Shown: positions 7,949 through 17,314 of the stretch, piece after piece
Position numbering within the stretch: position 1 is the stretch's first letter
How the letters are laid out: every line of letters starts with the position of its first letter
From: Vreelandella nanhaiensis
Lineage (GTDB): Bacteria; Pseudomonadota; Gammaproteobacteria; Pseudomonadales; Halomonadaceae
Reading direction: 5' to 3'
Length of the DNA stretch: 64,000 nucleotides
NCBI RefSeq assembly: GCF_003990185.1
Contig: NZ_RZHF01000009.1
Coordinates: 58,470-122,469 of the forward strand
The notes under the pieces: generated by a model
Told to the model about the DNA's origin: nothing
What the model saw: the letters and a program-made list of their open reading frames with translations, nothing else
Databases searched by the model: none
Translations under genes and position numbers: made by a program

Positions 7949-10288
7949 CTATTTACTCTTGCGCGCCTTGAGCAACGCCGCACCGAGCGCTCCCATGGGC
8001 GTCGCCGTTTCAGCAGGCTTTTGGGTAGCGCGTTTACTGCGTGGCGGCTTTTGTGCCCCTTGGCCTGTCGGCGCGGAAGCACTTTCTTCGCGCTGGGGCT
8101 CATCATCCAGACGCATGGAAAGCCCTACCCGCTTACGGGCAATATCCACACTCATGACTTTTACCGACACGATATCACCGGCCTTCACCACGCTGCGCGG
8201 GTCATCAATAAAGCGGTCAGACAACGCGGAGATATGTACCAGGCCATCCTGGTGCACCCCGATATCCACAAAAGCGCCAAAGTGGGTCACGTTGGTTACC
8301 GTGCCCTCCAGCACCATACCGAGCTTGAGATCCTTAAGGGTTTCCACGCCTTCACGAAACTCTGCCGCTTTGAACTCGGGGCGCGGGTCGCGACCGGGCT
8401 TATCAAGCTCGCTGAGAATATCGCTGACGGTCGGGATCCCAAAGCGCTCGTCGGCGAAATCAGCCGGCTTCAAGGCTTTCAGTGCGGCGCTATCACCAAT
8501 CAGGCCTTTCACTTCGCGTCCGCTCTGCTTGGCGATGCGCTCAACCAAGGTATAAGCCTCGGGGTGAACGGCGCTGGCATCCAAGGGGTTATCGGCATTG
8601 TGGATACGCAAGAAGCCCGCGCACTGTTCAAAGGTCTTGGGCCCCAGACGGCTGACTTCCAGCAGGGCCTTGCGGCTTTTAAACGCGCCGTGAATGTTGC
8701 GCTGGGCCACAATGTTGTCTGCCAGAGCAGTACTCAGGCCCGCTACGCGAGAAAGCAGTGCGCTTGAGGCGGTGTTAAGGTCAACGCCCACGGCGTTTAC
8801 GCAATCCTCGATAACCGCTTCCAGGCTGCGCGAAAGCTGGACCTGAGAGACATCGTGCTGGTACTGGCCCACGCCAATGGATTTGGGCTCAATTTTGACC
8901 AGCTCGGCCAGCGGGTCCTGCAGGCGGCGCGCGATGGATACCGCACCACGGATCGTGACATCGAGATCCGGCAGCTCGCGAGAGGCATACTCTGAGGCGG
9001 AGTACACCGAAGCGCCCGCCTCAGATACCATCACCTTGCTTAACCGATGCTCAGGCGCCAGCGCTTTAAGCAGCTCGCCTGCAAGCTTGTCGGTTTCCCG
9101 GCTCGCAGTACCGTTGCCCACCGCGATTAGCTCGACCCCGTACTGCTTAACAAGCTTGGCAAGCACTGTCAGCGACTCATCCCAGCGGTTTTGCGGTGCG
9201 TGGGGGTAAATGGTGGCCTGATCGACAAACTGTCCGGTAGCATCCACAACCGCCACCTTGCAGCCGGTACGCAGCCCAGGGTCGAGGGCGAGCGTTACCT
9301 TTTGCCCGGCAGGTGCAGCCAGCAGAAGGTCTTTCAGGTTGGCGGCGAAAACCTCAATAGCCGTTAGCTCCGCCTGTTCACGCAGGCGACCCAACAGTTC
9401 AGTTTCAAGCGCCGTATACAGTTTTACCCGCCAGGTCCAGCGGACAACCTCGCCTAACCACTTATCGGCGGCACGACCTTCATCGCTAATGCCCACCTGA
9501 CGGGCGATGGCGACTTGGGCCGGGTGAACGGGGGCGTCATCCTCACCGGGCAGACGAATCGAAAGGCTCAACACGCCCTCGTTACGCCCTCGGAACATGG
9601 CAAGGGCACGGTGCGAAGGCACCTTGGCCAGCTTTTCATCGTGCTCGAAATAGTCGGAGAACTTGGCGCCCTCCTGCTGCTTGCCTTCAAGCACGCGGGC
9701 GCTCAGCTCGCCCTCCTGCCACAGGCGCTCGCGCAGTTGGCCGATCAGTTCGGGGTCTTCGGCAAAGCGCTCCATGAGAATCTGCTTGGCGCCATCCAAT
9801 GCTGCTTTGGCATCTTCAACCGCCGGAATATCGCCCTCCGCCGAGCGCAGATAACCGGCGGCCTCGGCTTCCGGGTCAAGCGCTGGATTGGCCAGCAGCG
9901 CATCAGCGAGGGGTTCTAGACCCGCCTCGCGAGCAATTTGTGCTTTGGTACGCCGTTTTTTCTTGAAGGGAAGATAAAGGTCTTCAAGGCGCTGCTTGGT
10001 TTCTGCCGCTTGAATAGCCGCTTTTAACGGCGCATCCAGCTTGCCCTGCTCGTCAATTGCGATCAGTACCGCTTCACGGCGCTCCTCAAGCTCACGCAAG
10101 TAGCGCAGCCGTTCATCCAACTGGCGCAGCTGAGCATCATCCAGGGCACCTGTCACCTCTTTACGGTAGCGGGCAATAAAAGGCACAGTAGCGCCGCCAT
10201 CTAAAAGCTCTACCGTGGCCGCTACCTGTTCGTTACGCACGCCCAGCTCATCGGCTAAGCGGGAAATAATTCGCTGATTGACATCCAT
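7949..10288 (-). CDS. tex: Tex family RNA-binding transcription accessory protein
   Basis: A 779-residue Tex protein, aligned by eye over its full length with enterobacterial Tex/YhgF. It has an N-terminal helical part, a YqgF/RNase H-like domain with LDPGLRTG, helix-hairpin-helix motifs (VDLNTAS..LLSRVAGL), and a C-terminal S1 RNA-binding domain (GTVTNVTHFGAFVDIGVHQDGLVHIS). A basic, Ala/Pro-rich tail of about 50 residues follows. Tex is a cytoplasmic nucleic-acid-binding factor linked to transcription and stress tolerance. I chose the ATG at 10288; a TTG nine bases earlier is also open but less likely. Confidence 0.93.
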   Translation of the reverse strand: MDVNQRIISRLADELGVRNEQVAATVELLDGGATVPFIARYRKEVTGALDDAQLRQLDERLRYLRELEERREAVLIAIDEQGKLDAPLKAAIQAAETKQRLEDLYLPFKKKRRTKAQIAREAGLEPLADALLANPALDPEAEAAGYLRSAEGDIPAVEDAKAALDGAKQILMERFAEDPELIGQLRERLWQEGELSARVLEGKQQEGAKFSDYFEHDEKLAKVPSHRALAMFRGRNEGVLSLSIRLPGEDDAPVHPAQVAIARQVGISDEGRAADKWLGEVVRWTWRVKLYTALETELLGRLREQAELTAIEVFAANLKDLLLAAPAGQKVTLALDPGLRTGCKVAVVDATGQFVDQATIYPHAPQNRWDESLTVLAKLVKQYGVELIAVGNGTASRETDKLAGELLKALAPEHRLSKVMVSEAGASVYSASEYASRELPDLDVTIRGAVSIARRLQDPLAELVKIEPKSIGVGQYQHDVSQVQLSRSLEAVIEDCVNAVGVDLNTASSALLSRVAGLSTALADNIVAQRNIHGAFKSRKALLEVSRLGPKTFEQCAGFLRIHNADNPLDASAVHPEAYTLVERIAKQSGREVKGLIGDSAALKALKPADFADERFGIPTVSDILSELDKPGRDPRPEFKAAEFREGVETLKDLKLGMVLEGTVTNVTHFGAFVDIGVHQDGLVHISALSDRFIDDPRSVVKAGDIVSVKVMSVDIARKRVGLSMRLDDEPQREESASAPTGQGAQKPPRSKRATQKPAETATPMGALGAALLKARKSK

Positions 10289-10473
10289 AAATTGCAACTA
10301 GCTCATGCAGCATTTTTTAGTGCCCACAAGGTATCACAATCGCGCTGCAGCTGGCATGAATGAGCAGCTCAGTAAAGAAAGAAACGTTAGGCTGTGTTAG
10401 CTAGCAAAGCGGAGAGATTAAAAGACGGTCAAAATCGCCTCACTCTCCCTTCTCAGATCTACCACACTCTCAT

Positions 10474-11619
10474 CTATATTCGGTAGCCATGCGCGTCATG
10501 GCTTACCGATAGTAACTGACGAGGCTCCTCTACATGGGCCGCCGCCAGAACATCGTGTTTGGGAGTGAACCCCAGACCAGGAAGGCCGGACAAGCGCATA
10601 ACACCCTCAACTGGATCAGGTGTCCCAGTAAAGAAGTGCTTGCTTACCTGCCAGATACCATAGTGAAACTCGACCGCACCACCATTCATCACCCCACACA
10701 ACAAATGCATATTAAAGATCGGCCAGCCTCCCCCATTGGACATAGGAAGATTGAACGCCTGAGCCATATGTGCCACTTTCAGCGACTCGGTGAAGCCACC
10801 GTTATAAATCACGTTGGGTTGAATGATATCCACTGCACGGCTTGCTATCAGGTCCCGATAACGGAAACGGTGCCCCTCCATCTGTCCGACCGCAATGGGT
10901 ACTCGCACACTGGCACGCAGTTCTTTTAGCGACTCCACATCATTGACATATAAAGGCTCTTCGAACCAGAGCAGATTGCAGGATTCGACGGCCATAGCCA
11001 AATAGCGCGCTTCTACAGGATTGAAGCGGCAATTGGCATCAATGATCAAACCAATATCATTACCAATTGCTTCACGGACACGTTGAACCCTACGGGCATC
11101 ATCCTGCCAAGTGCGGTTTGGATTGCCTCCCACCACCATCTTGAGAATACGATGACCATTTTCTTTAAAGCGGTTTGCCTGAACCACCAGTTGGTCATCA
11201 TCCAGAGAGGGGTAACCGAAGGTGGCGTAAGTAGGAGCCCAATCGCGATAACCGCCCAGCAACTCGTGAACTGACTGGCCGGTGCGCTTGCCTAGCAGAT
11301 CCCACAGTGCAATATCGATGGCCGATAAGGCATTGGAAATCCCCCCGGTATAACCCCGTGTATTGAGGTGATGCCACACGTAACCATGAATAGCTTCACG
11401 ATGCAGAGCATTTCGACCAATAAGTGCTGGCGCTAAGTGGTGGTCGATACAGCTTTTGACCGCCCAAGGCAACATAGCACCCGTAAGCCCAAACCCGCTC
11501 AGGCCTTCATCTGTGGTGACTTCCACATAAACAAATATACGCCGTTCTACGGACTCGCTCACTCCAGCTACTTGCACATCGTGAAAGTGAACCGTTGCCG
11601 TAATCATGGTAATGATCAT
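10474..11619 (-). CDS. Enolase-superfamily protein (mandelate racemase group) with altered active site
   Basis: A 381-residue protein with the full mandelate racemase/muconate lactonizing enzyme fold: capping domain, then barrel with DANCRF (D194), WFEEP (E220) and a GQMEGHR segment. Counted against mandelate racemase, whose residues are K164, K166, D195, E221, E247, D270 and H297, the matching positions here are K160, V162, D194, E220, Q246, N269 and N295. The catalytic second Lys, the third metal-ligand Glu and the Asp-His dyad are thus all changed, although E248 might supply a ligand. It is the last gene of the catabolic island and overlaps the preceding gene by 4 bp. A sugar-acid dehydratase would be the default guess, but these changes make that unsafe. 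Confidence 0.8.
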   Translation of the reverse strand: MIITMITATVHFHDVQVAGVSESVERRIFVYVEVTTDEGLSGFGLTGAMLPWAVKSCIDHHLAPALIGRNALHREAIHGYVWHHLNTRGYTGGISNALSAIDIALWDLLGKRTGQSVHELLGGYRDWAPTYATFGYPSLDDDQLVVQANRFKENGHRILKMVVGGNPNRTWQDDARRVQRVREAIGNDIGLIIDANCRFNPVEARYLAMAVESCNLLWFEEPLYVNDVESLKELRASVRVPIAVGQMEGHRFRYRDLIASRAVDIIQPNVIYNGGFTESLKVAHMAQAFNLPMSNGGGWPIFNMHLLCGVMNGGAVEFHYGIWQVSKHFFTGTPDPVEGVMRLSGLPGLGFTPKHDVLAAAHVEEPRQLLSVSHDAHGYRI

Positions 11620-12854
11620 GGTGTGGCTCCTTCGGCCACCGGCGGCAGGGTATCTGACTCTACAATGGGTTGAGGCACCCAGTTTCTGGGCGGATGGTAC
11701 AGGCAGGCGTAATCCAGTTGAGAGAGGCTAGTGAGTCCCAGCAGCGCCATATTCCGCTCGATTTCGCGCTCCAGTAAGTCAATAACATGCTCCACACCGG
11801 CTTGCCCTGCGCAGGCAGCTGCATAATTGAAAGGGCGCCCAACAAATACAAAATCAGCTCCTAACGCCAGCGCCTTGATAACATCGGTACCACGACGGAA
11901 ACCACTGTCAATCATAATGGGGATATCACGGATACGGCGCTTCACTTCCGGTAACACCTGCAATGGCGAGATAGTGCAGTCAAGTTGGCGCCCACCATGG
12001 TTGGAAAGGATGAGACCATCAACACCTGCCCTTCGGGCACGTACTGCATCATCAGGATTCAGTACCCCTTTCAGTACGAGCACACCAGGCCATAGACGGC
12101 GCACAAGATCTAGATACCCCCAATCAAAGTGGCGGCGTCCAGAGAAGTCGCGCTCAGCACGACGTGATATCACTGGCGCTCCACGCTCGGCATGATTGTT
12201 CTCAAAGTGCGGCATGCCATGACGGACCAACGTGCGTAAGAATGTATTGAACAACCATCCAGGCCGCATCAAGCCATCCAGCGCCAGTCGGAGAGTGGGC
12301 TCAAGCGGTGAAGTAAATCCAGATTTACGAAAATTATCTGGGTTAGGCGGCACTGGATAATCCAATGTCACAACCAGCTTCTTAAAACCTGCTCTTTCGA
12401 TACGCACCAAGAGTGCTTCAATACCTTCCGGCGTGCCAGGGAGATATGCCTGGAACCAATCAGCACCTTCTACCTTGGCCACTTCTTCCATCGGAACCAG
12501 CGATGAGCCACTCATAATCATCGGCAAATTGCGCGCAGCGGCGGCACGAGCAAGCACTAAATCCCCCTGATATGCGGATAACGCACTGATTCCCATAGGC
12601 GCAATACCGAAAGGCATTGCGTAACGCTTGCCATATAGCTCGGTTTTCAGATCAATATGGGAAACGTTGATAAAGGCCTTGGGCAGGAAACAGTACTCGT
12701 CGAAGGCGGACAGGTTGGCGCGTCGGGTTCGGCCATCTTCTGCTACATGGTCGATATAGCCGAAAATCGGTCTGGGTAGCTTGCGACGAGCGAGTCGCTC
12801 TACATCATGAAGGTTATGGATTCTGGAAAGCGTCCACTGGGTCAGAAAACTCAC
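11616..12854 (-). CDS. FMN-dependent alpha-hydroxy acid dehydrogenase (LldD/glycolate oxidase family)
   Basis: A 412-residue TIM-barrel flavoprotein. The N-terminal FGYIDHVAEDG carries the active-site Tyr, SNHGGRQLD (about residue 286) carries the catalytic His and substrate Arg, and DSGFRRGTD forms the FMN phosphate site. Members oxidise L-lactate, glycolate, mandelate or other 2-hydroxy acids to 2-oxo acids, passing electrons to quinone or oxygen. The usual loop Arg after TVD is replaced (TLDYPVPPNPD), suggesting an unusual substrate. It overlaps both neighbours by 4 bp (ATGA), so it is tightly coupled to the DapA-like lyase and the enolase-superfamily protein. Confidence 0.85.
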   Translation of the reverse strand: MSFLTQWTLSRIHNLHDVERLARRKLPRPIFGYIDHVAEDGRTRRANLSAFDEYCFLPKAFINVSHIDLKTELYGKRYAMPFGIAPMGISALSAYQGDLVLARAAAARNLPMIMSGSSLVPMEEVAKVEGADWFQAYLPGTPEGIEALLVRIERAGFKKLVVTLDYPVPPNPDNFRKSGFTSPLEPTLRLALDGLMRPGWLFNTFLRTLVRHGMPHFENNHAERGAPVISRRAERDFSGRRHFDWGYLDLVRRLWPGVLVLKGVLNPDDAVRARRAGVDGLILSNHGGRQLDCTISPLQVLPEVKRRIRDIPIMIDSGFRRGTDVIKALALGADFVFVGRPFNYAAACAGQAGVEHVIDLLEREIERNMALLGLTSLSQLDYACLYHPPRNWVPQPIVESDTLPPVAEGATP

Positions 12855-13786
12855 ACTGTAGCCCTCCTCGTTTTATCCCCCATAGAAAAATCTTCATCGA
12901 TCAATGCTTGCTGGAGGATTTCCGCAGCGGGCGTAGCTAGAGCAACAAGAGGTGGGCGGACAAGACGCCAACCATCATGTCCCGTAGCTTGGGCCTTCGC
13001 CGCTTTCATGGCAGGGATCATCGGGAACCCTTCGAATACACCACGAATACGATTTAACACTCTTTGTTGTTCATCGGCCTCGCTGTTCTGCCAAGTGGCG
13101 CCCAAGTTGGCGATCGCATTAGGGTTAACGTTGGCGGTGGCACTGATACACCCCGCGCCCCCAGCTCGAAGAGTATCCAATAAAAAACGTTCGCTACCAG
13201 CAAAGATTTCAAAGCCTTGTGGCGATAAACGCTCAATTAAAGAGCGCGTAAACGCCCAGTCCCCCCCACTATCCTTGATGCCTACGAATACGTCCGGGTA
13301 ACGCTGGCGCAAACGCTCAACCAACTCGATCGAAAGTGGCACCTGAGCCACTGGTGGGATATGGTAAAGGTAGATACGCAACCGGGCATCGCTCACCCGT
13401 TCTACCACCTGGGAAAAATAGTTGAAGAGGCCGTCGTCCGTCACCCCTTTATAATAGAACGGCGGCAGCATGAGAACGCCTTTGCACCCGGCTTCAACAG
13501 CTGTACGCGTCAATGCTACGGTATCTTCAAGGTTACAGCTGCCGGTTCCTGGCATAAGATCATTTCCGGAGATGCCAGAGTCAATAAGCAACTCTAACAG
13601 GCGCTTTTTGTCAGCTAGTGACAAGGAGTTGGCTTCGGAATTCGTACCAAAGACTGCCAACCCAACCTGATTGCTCAACAACCACTGACAATGCTCGATA
13701 AAACGCTGATCATCAATGGAAAGATCCGGCATAAAAGGTGTCATGACCGGCGACCATACATTTCGTTTATTAGCTGTATTATTCAT
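12851..13786 (-). CDS. DapA/N-acetylneuraminate lyase-family aldolase
   Basis: Class I aldolase of 311 residues. The Schiff-base Lys is K171 in GIKDSGG, the conserved Tyr is Y141 in YLYHIPP, and the substrate-carboxylate loop is GTNSEANS near residue 47 (canonical GTTGE). Such enzymes cleave or form 2-oxo acids, typically giving pyruvate. A biosynthetic dihydrodipicolinate synthase is unlikely given the altered loop and the catabolic neighbours. The 2-oxo acid made by the coupled FMN dehydrogenase could be its substrate; this is inference from gene order only. Confidence 0.82.
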   Translation of the reverse strand: MNNTANKRNVWSPVMTPFMPDLSIDDQRFIEHCQWLLSNQVGLAVFGTNSEANSLSLADKKRLLELLIDSGISGNDLMPGTGSCNLEDTVALTRTAVEAGCKGVLMLPPFYYKGVTDDGLFNYFSQVVERVSDARLRIYLYHIPPVAQVPLSIELVERLRQRYPDVFVGIKDSGGDWAFTRSLIERLSPQGFEIFAGSERFLLDTLRAGGAGCISATANVNPNAIANLGATWQNSEADEQQRVLNRIRGVFEGFPMIPAMKAAKAQATGHDGWRLVRPPLVALATPAAEILQQALIDEDFSMGDKTRRATV

Positions 13787-13837
13787 ATTATCAAGCTGCC
13801 TATTTCATTGTTGTTAGTTGAATAAATGAGTGTCTTA

Positions 13838-14536
13838 TTAAATTTTATGATCTTCTTCCGATGACTCTTTACTAAGCCACCGGACTAATCCTTTTTTAAC
13901 ATGCTCAAAACCCGCTTCATAAGCGGCTTCTGCATCGCCTTTTTCCATAGCTGATACAATTTTATCGTGCTCTTCATTTGACTGAGCCATAGCAGTTTGG
14001 TTTTTCAGAGTAAACTTACGAACCAAGTGTGAATCCTTCACTAAATCGTCATAAACATCCGCGGCACGTTTATGGCGGGCAACTTGGAGAATGTATTCAT
14101 GGAATTCCAAGTTCATTTGATAATAATCTTGGGCACGCTCTTCTCTGATAGCTAGTGCCATAGCAGATACTTGCTCACGTAGTTTCTCTTTTTGCTCAAG
14201 GGTTCCCCGCTCGGCAGCACATTTACAAACAAACCCAGTGATATAGGCTCGTACATCGCTATTTTCGATATACTCTTCCTTGGAAACCTGCTTTACGAAT
14301 ACCCCCCGGTTGGGGATGCTGGTTAGCAGCCCTGCCCGCTCCAGCCCTCTTCGGGCCTCACGTACAATGCCACGACTGACATTCAGTTCTTCGGCAAGGC
14401 GTAATTCATTAACGCGATCTCCAGGTTTCAAATACCCAGTAATAATGAGTCGCTCCAACTCTTGCGCCACAATAGTCGTCAGAGATGTTAATTTCCTTTC
14501 AGAAATAAGAGTGGCCGAACGGCTTACAGGATCCAT
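13838..14536 (-). CDS. GntR-family transcriptional regulator, FCD subfamily
   Basis: A 232-residue regulator. An N-terminal winged helix (residues ~17-85, with LRLAEELNVSRGIVREA as helix-turn-helix) is followed by an all-helical FCD domain whose metal/effector-binding His residues are visible in EFHEYI and NEEHDKIV. FCD regulators usually sense a carboxylate and repress the adjacent catabolic genes. It lies inside the island, on the same strand, 35 bp after the TauE-like gene and 51 bp before the DapA-like gene, so it is probably the local regulator. Confidence 0.9.
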   Translation of the reverse strand: MDPVSRSATLISERKLTSLTTIVAQELERLIITGYLKPGDRVNELRLAEELNVSRGIVREARRGLERAGLLTSIPNRGVFVKQVSKEEYIENSDVRAYITGFVCKCAAERGTLEQKEKLREQVSAMALAIREERAQDYYQMNLEFHEYILQVARHKRAADVYDDLVKDSHLVRKFTLKNQTAMAQSNEEHDKIVSAMEKGDAEAAYEAGFEHVKKGLVRWLSKESSEEDHKI

Positions 14537-14559
14537 AACAATATCTCTGATTACATTGA

Positions 14560-14575
14560 ATAATTTTAAAATTAT
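14560..14575. promoter_or_regulatory. AT-rich perfect palindrome, possible operator
   Basis: ATAATTTTAAAATTAT is a perfect 16-bp palindrome at the junction of the TauE-like stop codon and the start region of the FCD-GntR gene. Its place 24 bp before the regulator ATG would suit autoregulation. AT-rich palindromes arise by chance in such gaps, and it does not resemble the repeat found upstream of the island's first gene, so support is weak. Confidence 0.3.
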
Positions 14576-15348
14576 AGCAATACCAGTTTTTCAAAGGCTA
14601 TCCAAAGCAAACGCACTGCTAACAGGGTCAGCAAGACCTTCATAATAAAATCGAACTTATTGTTGGTAAGTTTTTTTAACACCTTGAGCCCGGCCCACGT
14701 GCCGACAAAACCAACCGCGATCATGAGCCCCATCAGTGCCAGCCAATCCACGAATACAAAACCGGCAAAGCCAAAAATGAATGCCTTGGTCAGATGTTGC
14801 AGCGACATCACCGCAGAGTGCGTTGCTACTCTCACCATTCGTTCCGAGGATATATGCTTAAGATAGGCGGCTACAATTGACCCCGCAGCTCCCACAAAGC
14901 TGGAAAGAAAGGTCGTCAGCGCCCCCATTACCATGCTGCCTCCCATACCCACTGAGCGTGCTGGTAAAGTCGGGCCCCAGCACATGAACAGCATGAAGCT
15001 GGCGATTAACAGTTCAAGTGTACCGGGGGGCAGTTGCACCAGCAGCCAGCCTGCCAATAGAGCTCCCAACAGAATGCCGGGAACAATAGCCAACAATCGT
15101 TTGTAGTCCACATAGCGCCAGATAAATAGGAAACGACTGCTGTTGGCTCCAAGCTGCACCATACCATGCACAGGGATGACCGCGGCTGGAGGCATAATCT
15201 GTGCCATAGACATAATCAAAAGCGCACTCCCGCCAATGCCCATCGCGCTGTTAATCCATGCGGTGACCAGACTCAGCAAGATAAGGCTGAGGTTGGCTGC
15301 CCCTGATAACGGCGACAACATCTCAAACCACATCATAATGCTAGCCAT
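14572..15348 (-). CDS. TauE/SafE-family sulfite/anion exporter
   Basis: Polytopic membrane protein of 258 residues with about eight hydrophobic segments and the two internally related halves of the TauE/SafE (DUF81) family; the N-terminal AWINSAMGIGGSALLIMSMA is typical. Characterised relatives export sulfite or sulfoacetate during breakdown of organosulfonates such as taurine, but many members have unknown ligands. The start overlaps the thioesterase gene by 8 bp. Its presence inside this operon is the best hint that the degraded compound may carry a sulfonate group. Confidence 0.82.
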   Translation of the reverse strand: MASIMMWFEMLSPLSGAANLSLILLSLVTAWINSAMGIGGSALLIMSMAQIMPPAAVIPVHGMVQLGANSSRFLFIWRYVDYKRLLAIVPGILLGALLAGWLLVQLPPGTLELLIASFMLFMCWGPTLPARSVGMGGSMVMGALTTFLSSFVGAAGSIVAAYLKHISSERMVRVATHSAVMSLQHLTKAFIFGFAGFVFVDWLALMGLMIAVGFVGTWAGLKVLKKLTNNKFDFIMKVLLTLLAVRLLWIAFEKLVLL

Positions 15349-15772
15349 TAGAGGGCATCATCCATGTTGCCGTGGCAACGGCCACCTCTTTGTCATCCAC
15401 ATTGAATGCCTGAGACTGCATAAAGGCTAGCTGTCGCCCACGCTTCACAAAACGCCCCTCGAAACGTAACACTCCCTGCTGAATAGGTCGCAAGAACTGC
15501 ACTTTCATTTCGATAGTGCTGCCTCCCCTGCCAGAAACATGGTGAATGAGGTGCCCCATGGAAATATCCATCGCCACTGCGATTACTCCTCCATGCAGGC
15601 TGCCTTGGGGGTTATAGAGGTGTGGTACTACGGGTAGAGCAACATGACACACCTCATTCTCATAGCGAATATCAAGCTGGAGTAGCTTGGCCAGGAAAAA
15701 CTGACCAAACTCCGGCTGCTGAGTGGTGAGTGCATGTTCGATAATGCCACGCGTGACGGTTTCATCGATCAT
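15341..15772 (-). CDS. PaaI-type hotdog thioesterase
   Basis: Hotdog-fold acyl-CoA thioesterase of 143 residues. The motif NPQGSLHGGVIAVAMDISMG (central helix) carries the conserved HGG turn and the catalytic Asp of the PaaI/YdiI group. It would release CoA from an intermediate of the pathway or rescue trapped CoA. The ATG overlaps the tctA stop by 4 bp and the end overlaps the TauE-like gene by 8 bp, so it is translated together with transport genes. Confidence 0.82.
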   Translation of the reverse strand: MIDETVTRGIIEHALTTQQPEFGQFFLAKLLQLDIRYENEVCHVALPVVPHLYNPQGSLHGGVIAVAMDISMGHLIHHVSGRGGSTIEMKVQFLRPIQQGVLRFEGRFVKRGRQLAFMQSQAFNVDDKEVAVATATWMMPSNG

Positions 15773-17289
15773 ACGGTATTTTCCTTTAGCTTATCGCGGC
15801 GACGCTGCGAGTTGAGGAAGGCGCCACCCAAAATAATTGCGGCGAAAAAAACCAGAATGTAAACCGATGCTTGCCGAATGAAGAAAATATCGAAGGAACC
15901 CCGGCTGATCAGTAAGGTCTGGCGTAGAGACTCTTCCGCCATCGGACCCAACACCAGGGCAAGCACTACGGCGGCAGGCGAGAAACCAAGACGCTTCATA
16001 TAAAAGCCAACAATACCCGCGGCCAACATAATAAAGGTCTCAACAATACTGGCGTTAACACTGAAGGTGCCCAAGGTACAAACCACAAGCACCAGGGGTG
16101 CCAAAATACGATAAGGCGCCTTAATGATGTATACAAAAAGCGGAATAGCAAAAACGCTTAACACCAGTAACGCCATGTTGCCGAGGTACATACTGCTGAT
16201 CAGCCCCCAGGCAAACTCTGGGTTCTGCTCCATTAGCAGTGGTCCAGGACGTAACCCCCACATCAGAAAGGCCGCCAGAAGCACCGCGGTTGAAGCGGAA
16301 CCAGGAATACCTAGCGTTAACAAGGGCACCATAGCCCCTGAAGAGGCGGCATTGTTGGCCGACTCAGGGGCAACGAGGCCACGCATTTCCCCCATGCCAA
16401 ATTTCTCGGGATTTTTTGAAAGTGAACGTTCAAGTGAGTAAGCCATTAACGAGGCAATGGTTGCCCCTGCACCGGGAATGATACCGATCACAAACCCTAG
16501 AATGGAATTACGAGGCATAGTGTATTTGCAGTCGATGAGATCCTGCTTGGTGGGCCAAAAGCGGGACTCGTTCTGGTATTGAATAATCCCACCACTGCCA
16601 CTCTTGTGAGCACCGTTATAAAATGCATAGAACAGTTCTCCAATGCCGAACAAACCGATGGCTACCGGTATGAAATGGATGCCACCAATTAATTCAACCG
16701 CTCCAAAGGTGAAACGTTGGTGCCCGGTTTCCAGGTCGACACCTACTGTTCCCAGTGCAAAGCCAATCAGCGCGGAAATAAGCCCTAGAATCCAGTTACC
16801 GGACATCAACGCTACCAAGGTCAGTAAGCCCATCACACAGAGCAGGAAGAACTCGGGGGGGCCAAAGCTGCGGGTAACCATGCTGAATATCGGAGCCAGC
16901 AGTGTGATCAAGATGACCCCGATGGTGCCACCCACGAAGGATGCGCATGCTTGCATTACTAGTGCAGGCCCTGCCCGCCCCCTTTGTGCTAGAGGGAAGC
17001 CGTCAAACGTCGAGGCGACCGTGGTAGAGTCTCCTGGCGTGTTGAGCAGAATCGCTGTAATCGTGCCTCCGAACATGGCACCATAGTAAATGGCTGCCAG
17101 CATCATTACTGCAGAAATAGGGCTCATGCTGAAAGTCAGGGGAAGCAGAATGGCAATGCCTGCAGAAGGACCAAAGCCAGGTATGGCGCCGATCATCATG
17201 CCGATGGAGGCTCCAATCAGCAGATACATCAGATTTATCGGTGTGATGGCGATGGATAATCCCATCAATAGGTTGTCAAAGATTTCCAT
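15769..17289 (-). CDS. tctA: Tripartite tricarboxylate transporter, large membrane subunit TctA
   Basis: Large permease of 506 residues with about twelve hydrophobic segments. GMMIGAIPGFGPSAGIAILLPLTF near the N terminus and a matching GFVIGIIPGAGATIASLMAY in the second half are the hallmark repeats of TctA. I chose the ATG at 17289, preceded by AAGAGA, over an upstream start in the same frame because TctA proteins begin with about eight residues before the first helix. It works with TctB and the periplasmic receptor TctC to import a carboxylate using an ion gradient. Confidence 0.92.
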   Translation of the reverse strand: MEIFDNLLMGLSIAITPINLMYLLIGASIGMMIGAIPGFGPSAGIAILLPLTFSMSPISAVMMLAAIYYGAMFGGTITAILLNTPGDSTTVASTFDGFPLAQRGRAGPALVMQACASFVGGTIGVILITLLAPIFSMVTRSFGPPEFFLLCVMGLLTLVALMSGNWILGLISALIGFALGTVGVDLETGHQRFTFGAVELIGGIHFIPVAIGLFGIGELFYAFYNGAHKSGSGGIIQYQNESRFWPTKQDLIDCKYTMPRNSILGFVIGIIPGAGATIASLMAYSLERSLSKNPEKFGMGEMRGLVAPESANNAASSGAMVPLLTLGIPGSASTAVLLAAFLMWGLRPGPLLMEQNPEFAWGLISSMYLGNMALLVLSVFAIPLFVYIIKAPYRILAPLVLVVCTLGTFSVNASIVETFIMLAAGIVGFYMKRLGFSPAAVVLALVLGPMAEESLRQTLLISRGSFDIFFIRQASVYILVFFAAIILGGAFLNSQRRRDKLKENTV

Positions 17290-17314
17290 GATCGATCTCT
17301 TTTTGTTGTCGTGG

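Noticed and set aside
7847..8767. Long + strand frame of 306 codons antisense to tex
   Set aside because: High-GC antisense shadow of a clear tex gene; no domain recognised and the codon pattern follows tex.
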